Source: an uncultured Bacilli bacterium
GTDB taxonomy: Bacteria > Bacillota_I > Bacilli_A > RF39 > UBA660
Length of the DNA: 64,000 bases
Direction of reading: 5' to 3'
Assembly: GCA_934167695.1 (NCBI GenBank)
Contig: CAKPLP010000005.1
Coordinates: 25,721 to 89,720, forward strand
Of the stretch, positions 28,736-36,968 are shown piece after piece; position 1 is the first letter of the stretch, and every line of letters starts with the position of its first letter. The translations under genes were made by a program, and so were the position numbers. Under the pieces are notes generated by a model. The model worked only from the letters and a program-made list of their open reading frames with translations. It did no database searches and was not told the DNA's origin.

Positions 28736-29722
28736 ATGGGGATTGTAGAAAGTAAAAGAAAATTTAAAAAGCTAATAAGAAAATCAAAAAATATATTTAT
28801 AGTTGCACATAAAAACTTAGATCTAGATGCCCTAGGCAGTTCAATAGGAATGTATAGTATTCTAAAACAAAAAAGAAAAAACTGCTTTATGGTTATAGAT
28901 GATAAAAATCCAGAAATGGGAGTTTCTAAAGTATTACGAGAAATAGAAGGCTGTTATAATATTATTAAAAGTACAGATATTCCAGTTTATCTATACAAAA
29001 GAAATAAAAAAAACTTATTAATAATTTTGGATACTAATAAAGAATATTTATTACAATCAGAAAATATCCTTGAGTATTTTACAAACAAAATAATTATAGA
29101 TCATCATGATTTAAATAAAGACTCAATAAGTGATGGTCTAATTATAAATGAAGAAAATATGTCAAGCACCTGCGAAATGGTTGTTAATATTTCTAACTTT
29201 TATAATATAGACTTACCTCCATATGTATGCACTGCTCTACTATCAGGAATGGTTTTAGATACAAATAACTTTACATTAAAGACAACAGCAGATACATATT
29301 ATACAGCTTATTATTTAACTGCTTTAGGAGCAAGTCCTAAAAAGGTACAATATTTATTAAAACAAGATTTAAGTACCTATGCAGAACAACAAAAGTTAAT
29401 GGTAAATATAGAAATAAAAGATAAGGTAGCAATAACAAAAGGTACTCAATATGTAATTTATAGAAGAGAAGATTTAGCAAAAACAGCAGATACTTTATTA
29501 TTCTTTAATGATATAGAAGCATCCTTTGTTATAGGAAAAATAGGAAAAGATGTTGTCGGAGTATCAGCCCGTTCATTAGGTGATTATGATATATCTAATA
29601 TTTTAGAAGAACTTGGTGGTGGAGGTGACTCCTATAACGGTGCAGCTGTTTTTGAAAATAAAACAATCGGAGAAGTAGTAGAAATACTAAAAAAAGCAAT
29701 AAAAAATCAGGACGGTGAATAA
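28736..29722 (+). CDS. DHH/DHHA1 phosphodiesterase (GdpP catalytic-domain type)
   Basis: GdpP hydrolyses c-di-AMP and normally has two membrane helices, a PAS domain, a degenerate GGDEF and a DHH/DHHA1 module (about 650 residues). Only the DHH/DHHA1 part is present here (328 residues). Motifs seen are [15 protein letters not shown] (metal-binding DxD), ILDTN and IIDHHD. The DHHA1 end has [12 protein letters not shown], where GdpP has GGGGH, so a conserved His is Asp. The position directly before rplI and dnaB is exactly that of gdpP in B. subtilis, supporting orthology and loss of the sensor half. NrnA-type activity cannot be excluded. Confidence 0.8.
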   Translation: MGIVESKRKFKKLIRKSKNIFIVAHKNLDLDALGSSIGMYSILKQKRKNCFMVIDDKNPEMGVSKVLREIEGCYNIIKSTDIPVYLYKRNKKNLLIILDTNKEYLLQSENILEYFTNKIIIDHHDLNKDSISDGLIINEENMSSTCEMVVNISNFYNIDLPPYVCTALLSGMVLDTNNFTLKTTADTYYTAYYLTALGASPKKVQYLLKQDLSTYAEQQKLMVNIEIKDKVAITKGTQYVIYRREDLAKTADTLLFFNDIEASFVIGKIGKDVVGVSARSLGDYDISNILEELGGGGDSYNGAAVFENKTIGEVVEILKKAIKNQDGE

Positions 29723-29723
29723 T

Positions 29724-30164
29724 ATGAAAGTAATATTTATAAAAGATTTAAAAAAACAAGGCAAAAAAGGCGAAATTAAAAACGTAAAAGATGGATATGC
29801 AGAAAATTTTCTTATAAAAAATGGATATGCTGTTCAACTAAACAATGAAAATTTAAAACAATATGAAAAAGAAAAACATCAAGAAGAAAAGAAGTTAGAA
29901 TTAACAAAGAAAAATGCACAAGAATTAAAACAAAAATTAGATAATACAATAATTGAATTTAAAGTAAGAACTGGTGTCGGAGATAAAGTATTTGGAAGTA
30001 TTAGTGCTAAACAAATAAAAGATGAACTATCAAAACTAAACTATCAAATAGATAAACGACAAATAGAAATGGAAAATGCAATTATTTCATTAGGCTTTCA
30101 TACAGTAAGAATAAATCTATTCCAAGATATTTATGCAAATATAAAAGTTCATGTAATAAAGTAG
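29724..30164 (+). CDS. rplI: 50S ribosomal protein L9
   Basis: N-terminal domain [20 protein letters not shown] and [17 protein letters not shown] match L9, followed by the long connecting helix and the C-terminal domain with [15 protein letters not shown]. The length is 146 residues from ATG 29724; a GTG at 29715 would overlap the previous gene. The standard order is gdpP-rplI-dnaB. Confidence 0.96.
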   Translation: MKVIFIKDLKKQGKKGEIKNVKDGYAENFLIKNGYAVQLNNENLKQYEKEKHQEEKKLELTKKNAQELKQKLDNTIIEFKVRTGVGDKVFGSISAKQIKDELSKLNYQIDKRQIEMENAIISLGFHTVRINLFQDIYANIKVHVIK

Positions 30165-30174
30165 AGGTGATATT

Positions 30175-31545
30175 ATGGCTCTTAGAACTATGCCAAATAA
30201 TATAGAAGCAGAAAAGTCCGTTTTAGGGGCCTGCTTCTTATCTAAATATGCTCTTCAAAAAGCTTGTGAAAGTTTAGATGAAGAAAAATTCTATGATGAA
30301 AAAAATAGTAAAATATTCCATGCAATGAAAAATTTACAAGAACAAAAAACTCCTGTAGACTTAACTACATTAACTTCAGAACTTCAAAAAGGTAATCAAC
30401 TAAATGAAGTTGGTGGTGTGGAATATTTAACTGAAATCTTAAATTTTGTACCTGTTGCGACGAACGTAGATTATTATATAAAAAGTGTTGAAGATACCGC
30501 AATTTTACGTAATTTAATTGATACAGCTTCTAATATTGCAACAGAAGGATACAATCAAACCGAAGATATAAATCAAACCTTAGATGATGCAGAAAGAAAA
30601 ATTTTAAATATAGTAAAAAATCGTAAATCAAGTGAATTTAAATCAATTCAGGAAGTTATGACAAATGCAGAAGCAAACTTAGAAAAACTAGCAGAATCTA
30701 AAGGAGAAGTAACGGGTTTACCAACAGGATGGTATGATTTTGATAAATTAACCGCTGGTCTTCATGAAAACCAATTTATTATAATAGCAGCACGTCCAGC
30801 AATGGGAAAAACAGCTTTTGCCCTAAATATGGCAACCAATGTAGCAATAAATACCGGAAAAACAGTAGCTTTATTTAACCTAGAAATGGGTGCAGAACAA
30901 CTAGCAACAAGAATTATTTCATCTCTTGGTCAAATAGAAGGCTATAAATTACAAACTGGTAAATTATTGAATGAAGATTGGAAAAGAGTAAGCGAAGCAG
31001 TAAGTCAATTAGAAAATACCAATATTTTTATAGATGATACCCCCGGTATAACAATCGGTGAAATTAGAGCCAAGTGTCGTAGACTTGCTAGTAGTGAAAA
31101 AGGTTTAAGTTTAGTTATAATAGATTATTTACAGTTAATTTCTGGTGGTAAAAATTATGGAGCTAATAGACAACAAGAAGTTTCAGATATTTCACGTTCC
31201 CTAAAAACATTAGCAATGGAATTACATATTCCAGTAATTGCCCTAGCACAATTATCTCGTGCTGTAGAAGGAAGAGAAGACAAACGACCTTTAATGAGTG
31301 ATTTACGTGAATCAGGTTCTATTGAACAAGATGCTGACATAGTATCATTCCTATATAGAGATGATTACTATAACAAAGAAGCAAGAAATGATGAAAATAC
31401 AAGTATTAGTGAATTAATTATTGCAAAACACCGTAATGGACCAACCGCTACTATAGAATTATTATTCAAAAAAAATACTAGTACATTCTTAAATATTAGG
31501 AAAGAAGGTAATATGGGTGCTAAAAAAGAAGAAAATTCAAACTAA
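30175..31545 (+). CDS. dnaB: Replicative DNA helicase
   Basis: Hexameric helicase of the replication fork (DnaC in B. subtilis naming). The N-terminal domain is MPNNIEAEKSVLGACFLS. The RecA-like motor has Walker A ARPAMGKTAFALNMA, FNLEMG, Walker B LVIIDYLQLI, and DLRESGSIEQDADIV. The length of 456 residues is normal. No intein or insertion is seen. It follows GAGGTGAT. Confidence 0.97.
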   Translation: MALRTMPNNIEAEKSVLGACFLSKYALQKACESLDEEKFYDEKNSKIFHAMKNLQEQKTPVDLTTLTSELQKGNQLNEVGGVEYLTEILNFVPVATNVDYYIKSVEDTAILRNLIDTASNIATEGYNQTEDINQTLDDAERKILNIVKNRKSSEFKSIQEVMTNAEANLEKLAESKGEVTGLPTGWYDFDKLTAGLHENQFIIIAARPAMGKTAFALNMATNVAINTGKTVALFNLEMGAEQLATRIISSLGQIEGYKLQTGKLLNEDWKRVSEAVSQLENTNIFIDDTPGITIGEIRAKCRRLASSEKGLSLVIIDYLQLISGGKNYGANRQQEVSDISRSLKTLAMELHIPVIALAQLSRAVEGREDKRPLMSDLRESGSIEQDADIVSFLYRDDYYNKEARNDENTSISELIIAKHRNGPTATIELLFKKNTSTFLNIRKEGNMGAKKEENSN

Positions 31546-33007
31546 AATACTGCTTATATCATTAATAAGTATGTCAGTATTAGCAATGGGTTCAAAAGCA
31601 TTAAAAACAACTCCTAAAACAGTTTATCATGTTTATTTAGAGGGAAAATCTATAGGGCTTATAAAATCAAAAAAAGCTCTCGAAGAATACATTGATAAAC
31701 AACAAGAAAGTCTAAAACAAAAATATAATGTAAATAAAGTATATACATCTTCTGATATAGATATCAAAAAAGAAATAACTTATAGTAATAATATCTTATC
31801 TACTAAACAAATATATGAAAAAATAAAAGATAAAACATCATTTACTATTGATGGATACAAAATAGTAATAAAAAACACTGGTGAAACATCAACAGATGTA
31901 AAAAAAGCAGATAAGAAAAATAAAACAATATATGTAATAGATAAAAATATCTTTACTAAATCTATTGATACAACTGTAAAATCATTTATAAATACAGAAG
32001 ATTATAATATATATAAATCTAATAAAAAACAAACAATAAAAAATACTGGTAAAATAATAGAAAAAATATATATACAAAATGATATAACTATAAAAAAAGA
32101 TAAAATTCCAACAGATAAAAAAATATATACACAGACAGATGAACTTAGTAAATTCTTATTATTTGGAAAAACTGATAGTGAATCAACCTATACTACTAAA
32201 GAGGGAGATACAATTAGTGATATTGCCTATAATAATAAAATGTCAAATGAAGAGTTTTTAATAATTAATACCAACTTTAAAGATGAGAATGCATTATTAT
32301 ACCCCGGACAAGTTGTCAATATTGGTATTTTAAATCCACAAGTAAATATAGTAGAAGAAGATGAAATAGTTGCATTAGAAGAGAAAAAATATCAAACAGA
32401 AACTAGATATGATAATAGCAAAAATGTTGGATATCAAGAAGTCGTTCAAGCAGGTTCAAATGGTAGTAATAAAGTTACTCAAAAAGTACAAAAAATTAAT
32501 GGTGAAACGACTAATATAGTAACAACTAACACTGAAGAAATAAAGCCTGCAGTTACAGAAATAATTGTTAAAGGTGGTAAAGAAAATTACTATAGTGGCT
32601 ATGGTAATGCTGTTGCAACAAGAGGAGAATGGGGCTGGCCAGCAACATGTTCTACAATTTCAAGTCCATTTGGATGGCGTTGGGGAACATTACATGATGG
32701 AACAGATATATCAGGTTGTGGTAGAGGATCAAATATATTTGCCGCTCAGTCAGGTACAGTTGTAAAAGTTGCTAGTAAATATGATAATGGTAGATACATA
32801 ATTATAAATCATAATAATGGCTATTACACCTTATATGCACATTTACAAGGTCAAATAGTAAAAGAAGGTCAAACAGTAAGTAAAGGACAAGTAATAGGAA
32901 CAATGGGAGATACCGGATTTGCAACAGGAGTACACTTACATTATGCTATATGGTATGGTTATCCTTATTATGGAGGAAGAGTTTTAAATGCCATGTCAAT
33001 GTACTAA
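31517..33007 (+). CDS. LysM-containing M23-family metallopeptidase
   Basis: Predicted cell-wall endopeptidase. It has an N-terminal membrane anchor or signal (ILLISLISMSVLAMG). A long Lys-rich extracellular region follows, then a LysM domain (YTTKEGDTISDIAYNNKM). A G5-like segment (about residues 285-345) leads to the C-terminal M23 domain. That domain has HDGTDISG (HxxxD zinc ligands), YTLYAHL and HLHYAIW (HxH), so the catalytic set is complete. The start is GTG at 31517, overlapping the dnaB end by 29 bases. Similar architectures include Bacillus yocH/spoIID-linked wall hydrolases, and the exact role is unknown. Confidence 0.85.
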   Translation: MLKKKKIQTKILLISLISMSVLAMGSKALKTTPKTVYHVYLEGKSIGLIKSKKALEEYIDKQQESLKQKYNVNKVYTSSDIDIKKEITYSNNILSTKQIYEKIKDKTSFTIDGYKIVIKNTGETSTDVKKADKKNKTIYVIDKNIFTKSIDTTVKSFINTEDYNIYKSNKKQTIKNTGKIIEKIYIQNDITIKKDKIPTDKKIYTQTDELSKFLLFGKTDSESTYTTKEGDTISDIAYNNKMSNEEFLIINTNFKDENALLYPGQVVNIGILNPQVNIVEEDEIVALEEKKYQTETRYDNSKNVGYQEVVQAGSNGSNKVTQKVQKINGETTNIVTTNTEEIKPAVTEIIVKGGKENYYSGYGNAVATRGEWGWPATCSTISSPFGWRWGTLHDGTDISGCGRGSNIFAAQSGTVVKVASKYDNGRYIIINHNNGYYTLYAHLQGQIVKEGQTVSKGQVIGTMGDTGFATGVHLHYAIWYGYPYYGGRVLNAMSMY

Positions 33008-33764
33008 TTTAAAATTTAAAACTATGGCAAGTGGATCTAAAGGAAATTGTGCCATAGTATTATGTGATAAAGTTAATCTAATCATTGATATAGGTATTTC
33101 ATATTTAAATTTAAAACGTAAATTGGAAGAAAGTTATTTAGACTTCTCTTCCTTTTACGGTGTTCTTATTACCCACTCTCATGCAGATCATATAAAAGGC
33201 TTATCATCAATAATTAAACATACAAAGTTAAAAGTATTAATACCAAAAAAAATGTATCAAGAACTACAAGAGATTGTTCCATTAGAAAGAGTTATATTTA
33301 TAGAAGATAAAAATAAATTAGGCAATGTAGAGATAGAACTAATTCATACATCTCACGATACTGCATGCTCTGTCGGTTATATAATTACTTTTGCCAATAA
33401 AAGCCTAGTATATGTTACTGATACTGGTTATATTAATAGAAAATACTTACAAAAAATGGAAAATAAAGATATTTATTTAATAGAAAGTAATCATGATGAG
33501 GAAATGTTAATGAATGGTCCTTATCCTCCATTTTTAAAACAAAGAGTAATCAGTGATCGAGGCCACTTATCCAATAAAACAACTGCAACATATTTAAAAC
33601 AAATAATAGGTACAAATACTAAATATATATTATTAGCACACTTAAGTGAAAAAAATAATACAGAGTCTTTAGCATACAACACAACTAAAGAAGTAATAAA
33701 AGATAAAAATATCGATCTTATGATAGCAAGACAAGATGAAGAAAGTACTCTAATAGAGGTGTAA
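32988..33764 (+). CDS. MBL-fold metallo-hydrolase WalJ/YycJ type
   Basis: Beta-lactamase-fold 5'-3' exonuclease-like protein. It begins with MASGSKGNC (typical ASGSxGN), then LITHSHADHIKGL (HxHxDH), HTSHDTACSVGY, YVTDTGYI and LAHLSEKNN. The start at 32988 follows GGAGGA by ten bases and overlaps the M23 gene by 20 bases. The length is 258 residues. In Bacilli walJ sits in the walRK cluster next to rlmH. Here rlmH follows, but walR and walK are absent from the window. Confidence 0.9.
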   Translation: MPCQCTNLKFKTMASGSKGNCAIVLCDKVNLIIDIGISYLNLKRKLEESYLDFSSFYGVLITHSHADHIKGLSSIIKHTKLKVLIPKKMYQELQEIVPLERVIFIEDKNKLGNVEIELIHTSHDTACSVGYIITFANKSLVYVTDTGYINRKYLQKMENKDIYLIESNHDEEMLMNGPYPPFLKQRVISDRGHLSNKTTATYLKQIIGTNTKYILLAHLSEKNNTESLAYNTTKEVIKDKNIDLMIARQDEESTLIEV

Positions 33765-33765
33765 A

Positions 33766-34221
33766 ATGATTAAAATAATATGTGTAGGAAAAATAAAAGA
33801 AAAATATCTAGTAGATGCAATAAACGAATATAAAAAAAGAATTTCTAAATATACAAATTTAGAAATAATCGAAATACAAGATGAGAATTTTGATGAAATA
33901 GAAAAAATCAAAAAAGTAGAGGCAGAAAAAATAAATAAATATATTAATAAAAAAGATTATATTATCACATTAGAAATAAATGCTACGGAACTAACATCAA
34001 TGGATTTAGCTTCGAAAATGGAAAAAATTAATATTGAATATAGTAATATAACCTTTATTATAGGAGGAAGTTATGGACTTCATGAAGAAATAACTAATCA
34101 AGCAAATTTTCATCTATCTTTTTCAAAATTAACATTTCCGCATCAATTATTTAGAGTACTGTTATTAGAACAAATATATAGAACATATAAAATTAGAAAT
34201 AATGAAAAATACCATAAGTAA
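33766..34221 (+). CDS. rlmH: 23S rRNA (pseudouridine1915-N3)-methyltransferase
   Basis: SPOUT methyltransferase. It has KIICVGKIKEKYLVDAINEYKKR at the start, the knot region TFIIGGSYGLHEEI, and the C-terminal FSKLTFPHQLFRVLLLEQIYR, a near-invariant family end. The length of 151 residues is normal. It starts 1 bp after walJ. Confidence 0.96.
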   Translation: MIKIICVGKIKEKYLVDAINEYKKRISKYTNLEIIEIQDENFDEIEKIKKVEAEKINKYINKKDYIITLEINATELTSMDLASKMEKINIEYSNITFIIGGSYGLHEEITNQANFHLSFSKLTFPHQLFRVLLLEQIYRTYKIRNNEKYHK

Positions 34222-34231
34222 AGGAGAATTT

Positions 34232-34891
34232 ATGATAGGAAATAGTTGGGATTTATTATTAAAAGAAGAATTTAATAAGCCATATTTTAAAGAATTGATT
34301 AATTTTATAAACCAAGAATATCAGCAAAAGACTATATATCCTCCCAAGAGTGAAATATTTAATGCTTTTCGTTATACAAAATACGAAGATTTAAAGGTTG
34401 TTATATTAGGACAAGATCCATATCATGGTGAACATGAAGCACAAGGATTATCTTTTTCAGTAAACAACTCTATTAAAAGACCACCATCTCTTCAAAATAT
34501 ATTTAAAGAATTAGAAAGTGATTTATCAATTACAATATCAGATAATAATTCTTTAGTACCATGGGCACAACAAGGAGTATTATTATTAAACTCAGTATTA
34601 ACAGTTATTAAAGATAGTCCTGCATCACATCAAAAAAAAGGATGGGAAACCTTTACTGACAATGTTATAGAAATAATAAATAAAAAAACTACCCCTGTTG
34701 TTTTTATACTATGGGGTAACTATGCTAGAAGCAAAAAAAAGCTAATAACAAATAACATTCACTATATTATAGAATCTCCTCACCCATCTCCTTTTTCTGC
34801 ATATAATGGCTTTTTTGGAAGTAAACCATTTTCAAAAACAAATGAATTTCTTATAAAAAATAATATGGAACCAATTAATTGGAAAATATAA
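34232..34891 (+). CDS. ung: Uracil-DNA glycosylase (family 1)
   Basis: Removes uracil from DNA. GQDPYHGEHEAQGLSFSV carries the catalytic Asp and water-activating loop, and ESPHPSPFSAYNGFFG is the DNA-intercalation loop with the catalytic His. The start at 34232 (MIGNSWDLLLKEEF) follows AAAGGAGAA; the longer frame begins in rlmH. The length is 219 residues. The downstream stem-loop is shared with the convergent lemA-like gene. Confidence 0.97.
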   Translation: MIGNSWDLLLKEEFNKPYFKELINFINQEYQQKTIYPPKSEIFNAFRYTKYEDLKVVILGQDPYHGEHEAQGLSFSVNNSIKRPPSLQNIFKELESDLSITISDNNSLVPWAQQGVLLLNSVLTVIKDSPASHQKKGWETFTDNVIEIINKKTTPVVFILWGNYARSKKKLITNNIHYIIESPHPSPFSAYNGFFGSKPFSKTNEFLIKNNMEPINWKI

Positions 34892-34930
34892 AAACTAATT
34901 CATCATCATTTAAGAGAATTAGTTTTTTTT
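34889..34930. terminator. Bidirectional terminator between ung and the lemA-like gene
   Basis: AAAACTAATTC and GAATTAGTTTT flank an AT-rich loop, with T on one side and A on the other, so it can serve both convergent genes. Confidence 0.7.
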
Positions 34931-35424
34931 TCAGGATATAATTGAAAATTTTTAAAACCACAAAATAATTTTACAAAATTTGTTGGAAATTTTGTTTTCA
35001 TTTCATTATAATCTTTAACACTATTATTGTAAAATTTAATTGAAGCCTTTAATTCACTGTCATTACTTTTTATTTCATTATTTAAATTAATAATTTCTTT
35101 ATCTTTTATTAATTCATCATCTTCATATAATTTATCAATAAATTTACTATAATATTCTTCTAAAGTTTTATTTAATTTAAAACTATCTAATTCAGAAAAT
35201 TTAGCTTCATCATAGTCATCAAAGTAATTATCATCATTAATAATTTTTTTACTTTGTCCCAATAGTTTACTTTTTATTTCTAAATAATTATTAATGTTAA
35301 TTTTACCATCTTCTATTTTTATGTTTACCCTACCCATTCTTTTCTTAGAAATAATGATTGATAAAATCACAAAAAACAATATAATAGCGATAACGCTAAC
35401 AATAATAAGTATTTTCATATTCAT
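34906..35424 (-). CDS. LemA-family membrane protein
   Basis: A single N-terminal membrane helix (ILIIVSVIAIILFFVILSII) is followed by a helical extracellular or cytoplasmic domain. The C-terminal part ASIKFYNNSVKDYN with KFPTNFVKLFCGFK matches the LemA signature (YN..V..YN....FP). The 172-residue length fits. The role of LemA proteins is unclear. This is one of few genes here on the lagging strand. Confidence 0.75.
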   Translation of the reverse strand: MNMKILIIVSVIAIILFFVILSIIISKKRMGRVNIKIEDGKININNYLEIKSKLLGQSKKIINDDNYFDDYDEAKFSELDSFKLNKTLEEYYSKFIDKLYEDDELIKDKEIINLNNEIKSNDSELKASIKFYNNSVKDYNEMKTKFPTNFVKLFCGFKNFQLYPEKKTNSLK

Positions 35425-35665
35425 AAAACCACCTCTTATTATCTAACGTAATTATAACAAACAATAAAAAAAAGCGCAAGGTTCCAGTAAATAGAACTAA
35501 ACTGTAAAATAATAAAATATCCATAAAATTTATTTTAATTACTTTTAATATGTTGTATACTGTATATTATGATAGAAAGTAACAAAGACTATCACCAAAA
35601 ATCTAAAAATGTATTATATATACATCACATTTGTTGTGTAAAATCAGAATAAAAGAGGTGTATTA
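35425..35665. other. Intergenic region between divergent lemA-like and surface-protein genes
   Basis: 241 bp without a gene. It contains TGTTGTATACTGTATATTAT at about 35550, a likely promoter element for the surface-protein gene. TGTTGTATACT recurs at about 45015 before the second copy. Nothing else was recognised. Confidence 0.4.
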
Positions 35666-36595
35666 ATGAAAAATAAATTAAAAAATAAATATATATTTAT
35701 ACCTCTGGGAATATTAATTGTTTTAATGATTTTCTTAGGAGGAGTATATGCAGCAACAACAATCGCAGGAAGTAGTGTAACCTATTCAAATTCATCATCC
35801 GGTTTACTAGCTACAACAGTTCAGGCGGCAATCGATGAATTATATACCCAAACAGATATAAGAAAAATGGGGAATTTTATAGGTGCATATAAATACAGTA
35901 CAGCAACATCAACAAAATGTATCACAGGTAATGAATCAACATGTGTAAAATCAACATGCTATAAAACAAAAACAAGTGGAAGTTGTCCCGCCGGAACAAT
36001 CGTAAAATATAAAGTAAATGATACAGACATAGTAACATTTCATGTAATGTATGATAATGGAACTACTATGACAATGCAAAGTCAAAGAAATATTGTATAT
36101 AATAACCATTGGTATGAAGCAGCTAATAATACTTATTCAAATACATCTGGTCCGATTGTAGCATTACCAGCACTAGAAAGCGCAACTGCTGGCTGGACTA
36201 ATGTAAATAACCAAACATATACAATGGGTACAACAACTTTCAAAACTAATGCCTACACTGGTTGTAGTACATATAGTTCATGTGCGACCAACACTTATAC
36301 ATTAGCATCAAGAACAGCAAAGGCCAGAATGATAACAATACAAGAAGCAAAATATTTAGGATGTACAGCTACTGATAAATCATGTCCAATCTGGATGAAT
36401 AATTATTTACCACAATCCACAAGTTATGGAGGAACAATAAATGATACAACAGATAGAAACACTGGTTACTGGACTATGAATGCTTATCCTTCAAATGTTT
36501 ATTATGCGTGGTATGTTTCCTCAACTGGAAGTGTCAAAACTTATGATGCTTATGCTACATTTGGTATAAGAGCAGTTGTCGTAGTATCAAAATAA
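35666..36595 (+). CDS. Secreted or membrane-anchored protein with lectin-like C-terminus, full-length copy
   Basis: The N-terminus has a hydrophobic anchor (FIPLGILIVLMIFLGGVYAA) followed by a conserved stretch TVQAAIDELYTQ. The rest is Thr/Ser/Tyr-rich with paired cysteines (KCITGNESTC, STCYK, SGSC, GCSTYSSC, GCTATDKSC). The end NVYYAWYVSSTGSVKTYD then FGIRAVVVV resembles the Trp-rich termini of DUF6273/C-type-lectin-like proteins; this is my reading, not a proven match. Position 36191-36496 is identical in DNA to 45450-45755. The host function is unknown, probably surface binding. A stem-loop terminator follows. Confidence 0.6.
   Translation: MKNKLKNKYIFIPLGILIVLMIFLGGVYAATTIAGSSVTYSNSSSGLLATTVQAAIDELYTQTDIRKMGNFIGAYKYSTATSTKCITGNESTCVKSTCYKTKTSGSCPAGTIVKYKVNDTDIVTFHVMYDNGTTMTMQSQRNIVYNNHWYEAANNTYSNTSGPIVALPALESATAGWTNVNNQTYTMGTTTFKTNAYTGCSTYSSCATNTYTLASRTAKARMITIQEAKYLGCTATDKSCPIWMNNYLPQSTSYGGTINDTTDRNTGYWTMNAYPSNVYYAWYVSSTGSVKTYDAYATFGIRAVVVVSK
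36191..36496 (+). repeat. 306-bp block identical to 45450-45755
   Basis: By direct comparison every base matches, including synonymous sites, while the flanking parts of the two genes differ. This indicates recent duplication or gene conversion between the two copies 9.3 kb apart. Confidence 0.9.
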
Positions 36596-36618
36596 AAAAG
36601 CCTTAAAAAGCTTTTTTT
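36595..36618. terminator. Bidirectional terminator between surface gene and gerQ
   Basis: AAAAAGC and GCTTTTT stem with AT-rich loop and T run. It overlaps the convergent gerQ stop. Confidence 0.65.
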
Positions 36619-36925
36619 ATGCATTAATATCCTGATCAAAAATAACATAATCAATATTATCATTCCAAATTAAAATAGAGTTTCCTGTAGTAGAATCTTT
36701 AATTAAGGTGTAATCCTTTCCAGCTCCCTCAATAGTTCCCTTAAAGATAATATCCCTCCACTCATTAGAATGATCAAATGATACATAAAATGAAGCATTT
36801 TTACCCTGATGCATCATTAATATATTATCACTATAAGAAGCAGACATATCAGTTCTAGTTGGCATACTTCTAAAGTTATTTCCTTGATAATTAGAATACA
36901 TATAATTACTATTCATATTTTCCAT
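36617..36925 (-). CDS. gerQ: Spore coat protein GerQ
   Basis: GerQ localises the cortex-lytic enzyme CwlJ and is cross-linked into the coat. The C-terminal half matches well: DNILMMHQGKNASFYVSFD, FKGTIEGAGKDY and DYVIFDQDI follow the same order as in B. subtilis. The N-terminal third is Asn/Tyr/Ser-rich and variable, also as in the family. The length is 102 residues. An AAAGGAATGG ribosome-binding region precedes it. No cwlJ lies beside it, unlike in Bacillus. Confidence 0.88.
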   Translation of the reverse strand: MENMNSNYMYSNYQGNNFRSMPTRTDMSASYSDNILMMHQGKNASFYVSFDHSNEWRDIIFKGTIEGAGKDYTLIKDSTTGNSILIWNDNIDYVIFDQDINA

Positions 36926-36968
36926 TCCTTTCTCTTACATTAAATCTTATGTAAAAGAAATAAAAATA

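Noticed and set aside
36191..36590. Diversity-generating retroelement target, because the surface protein ends in a lectin-like variable stretch.
   Set aside because: No reverse transcriptase or template repeat is in the window, and differences between copies are not limited to adenines. Gene conversion explains the data better.
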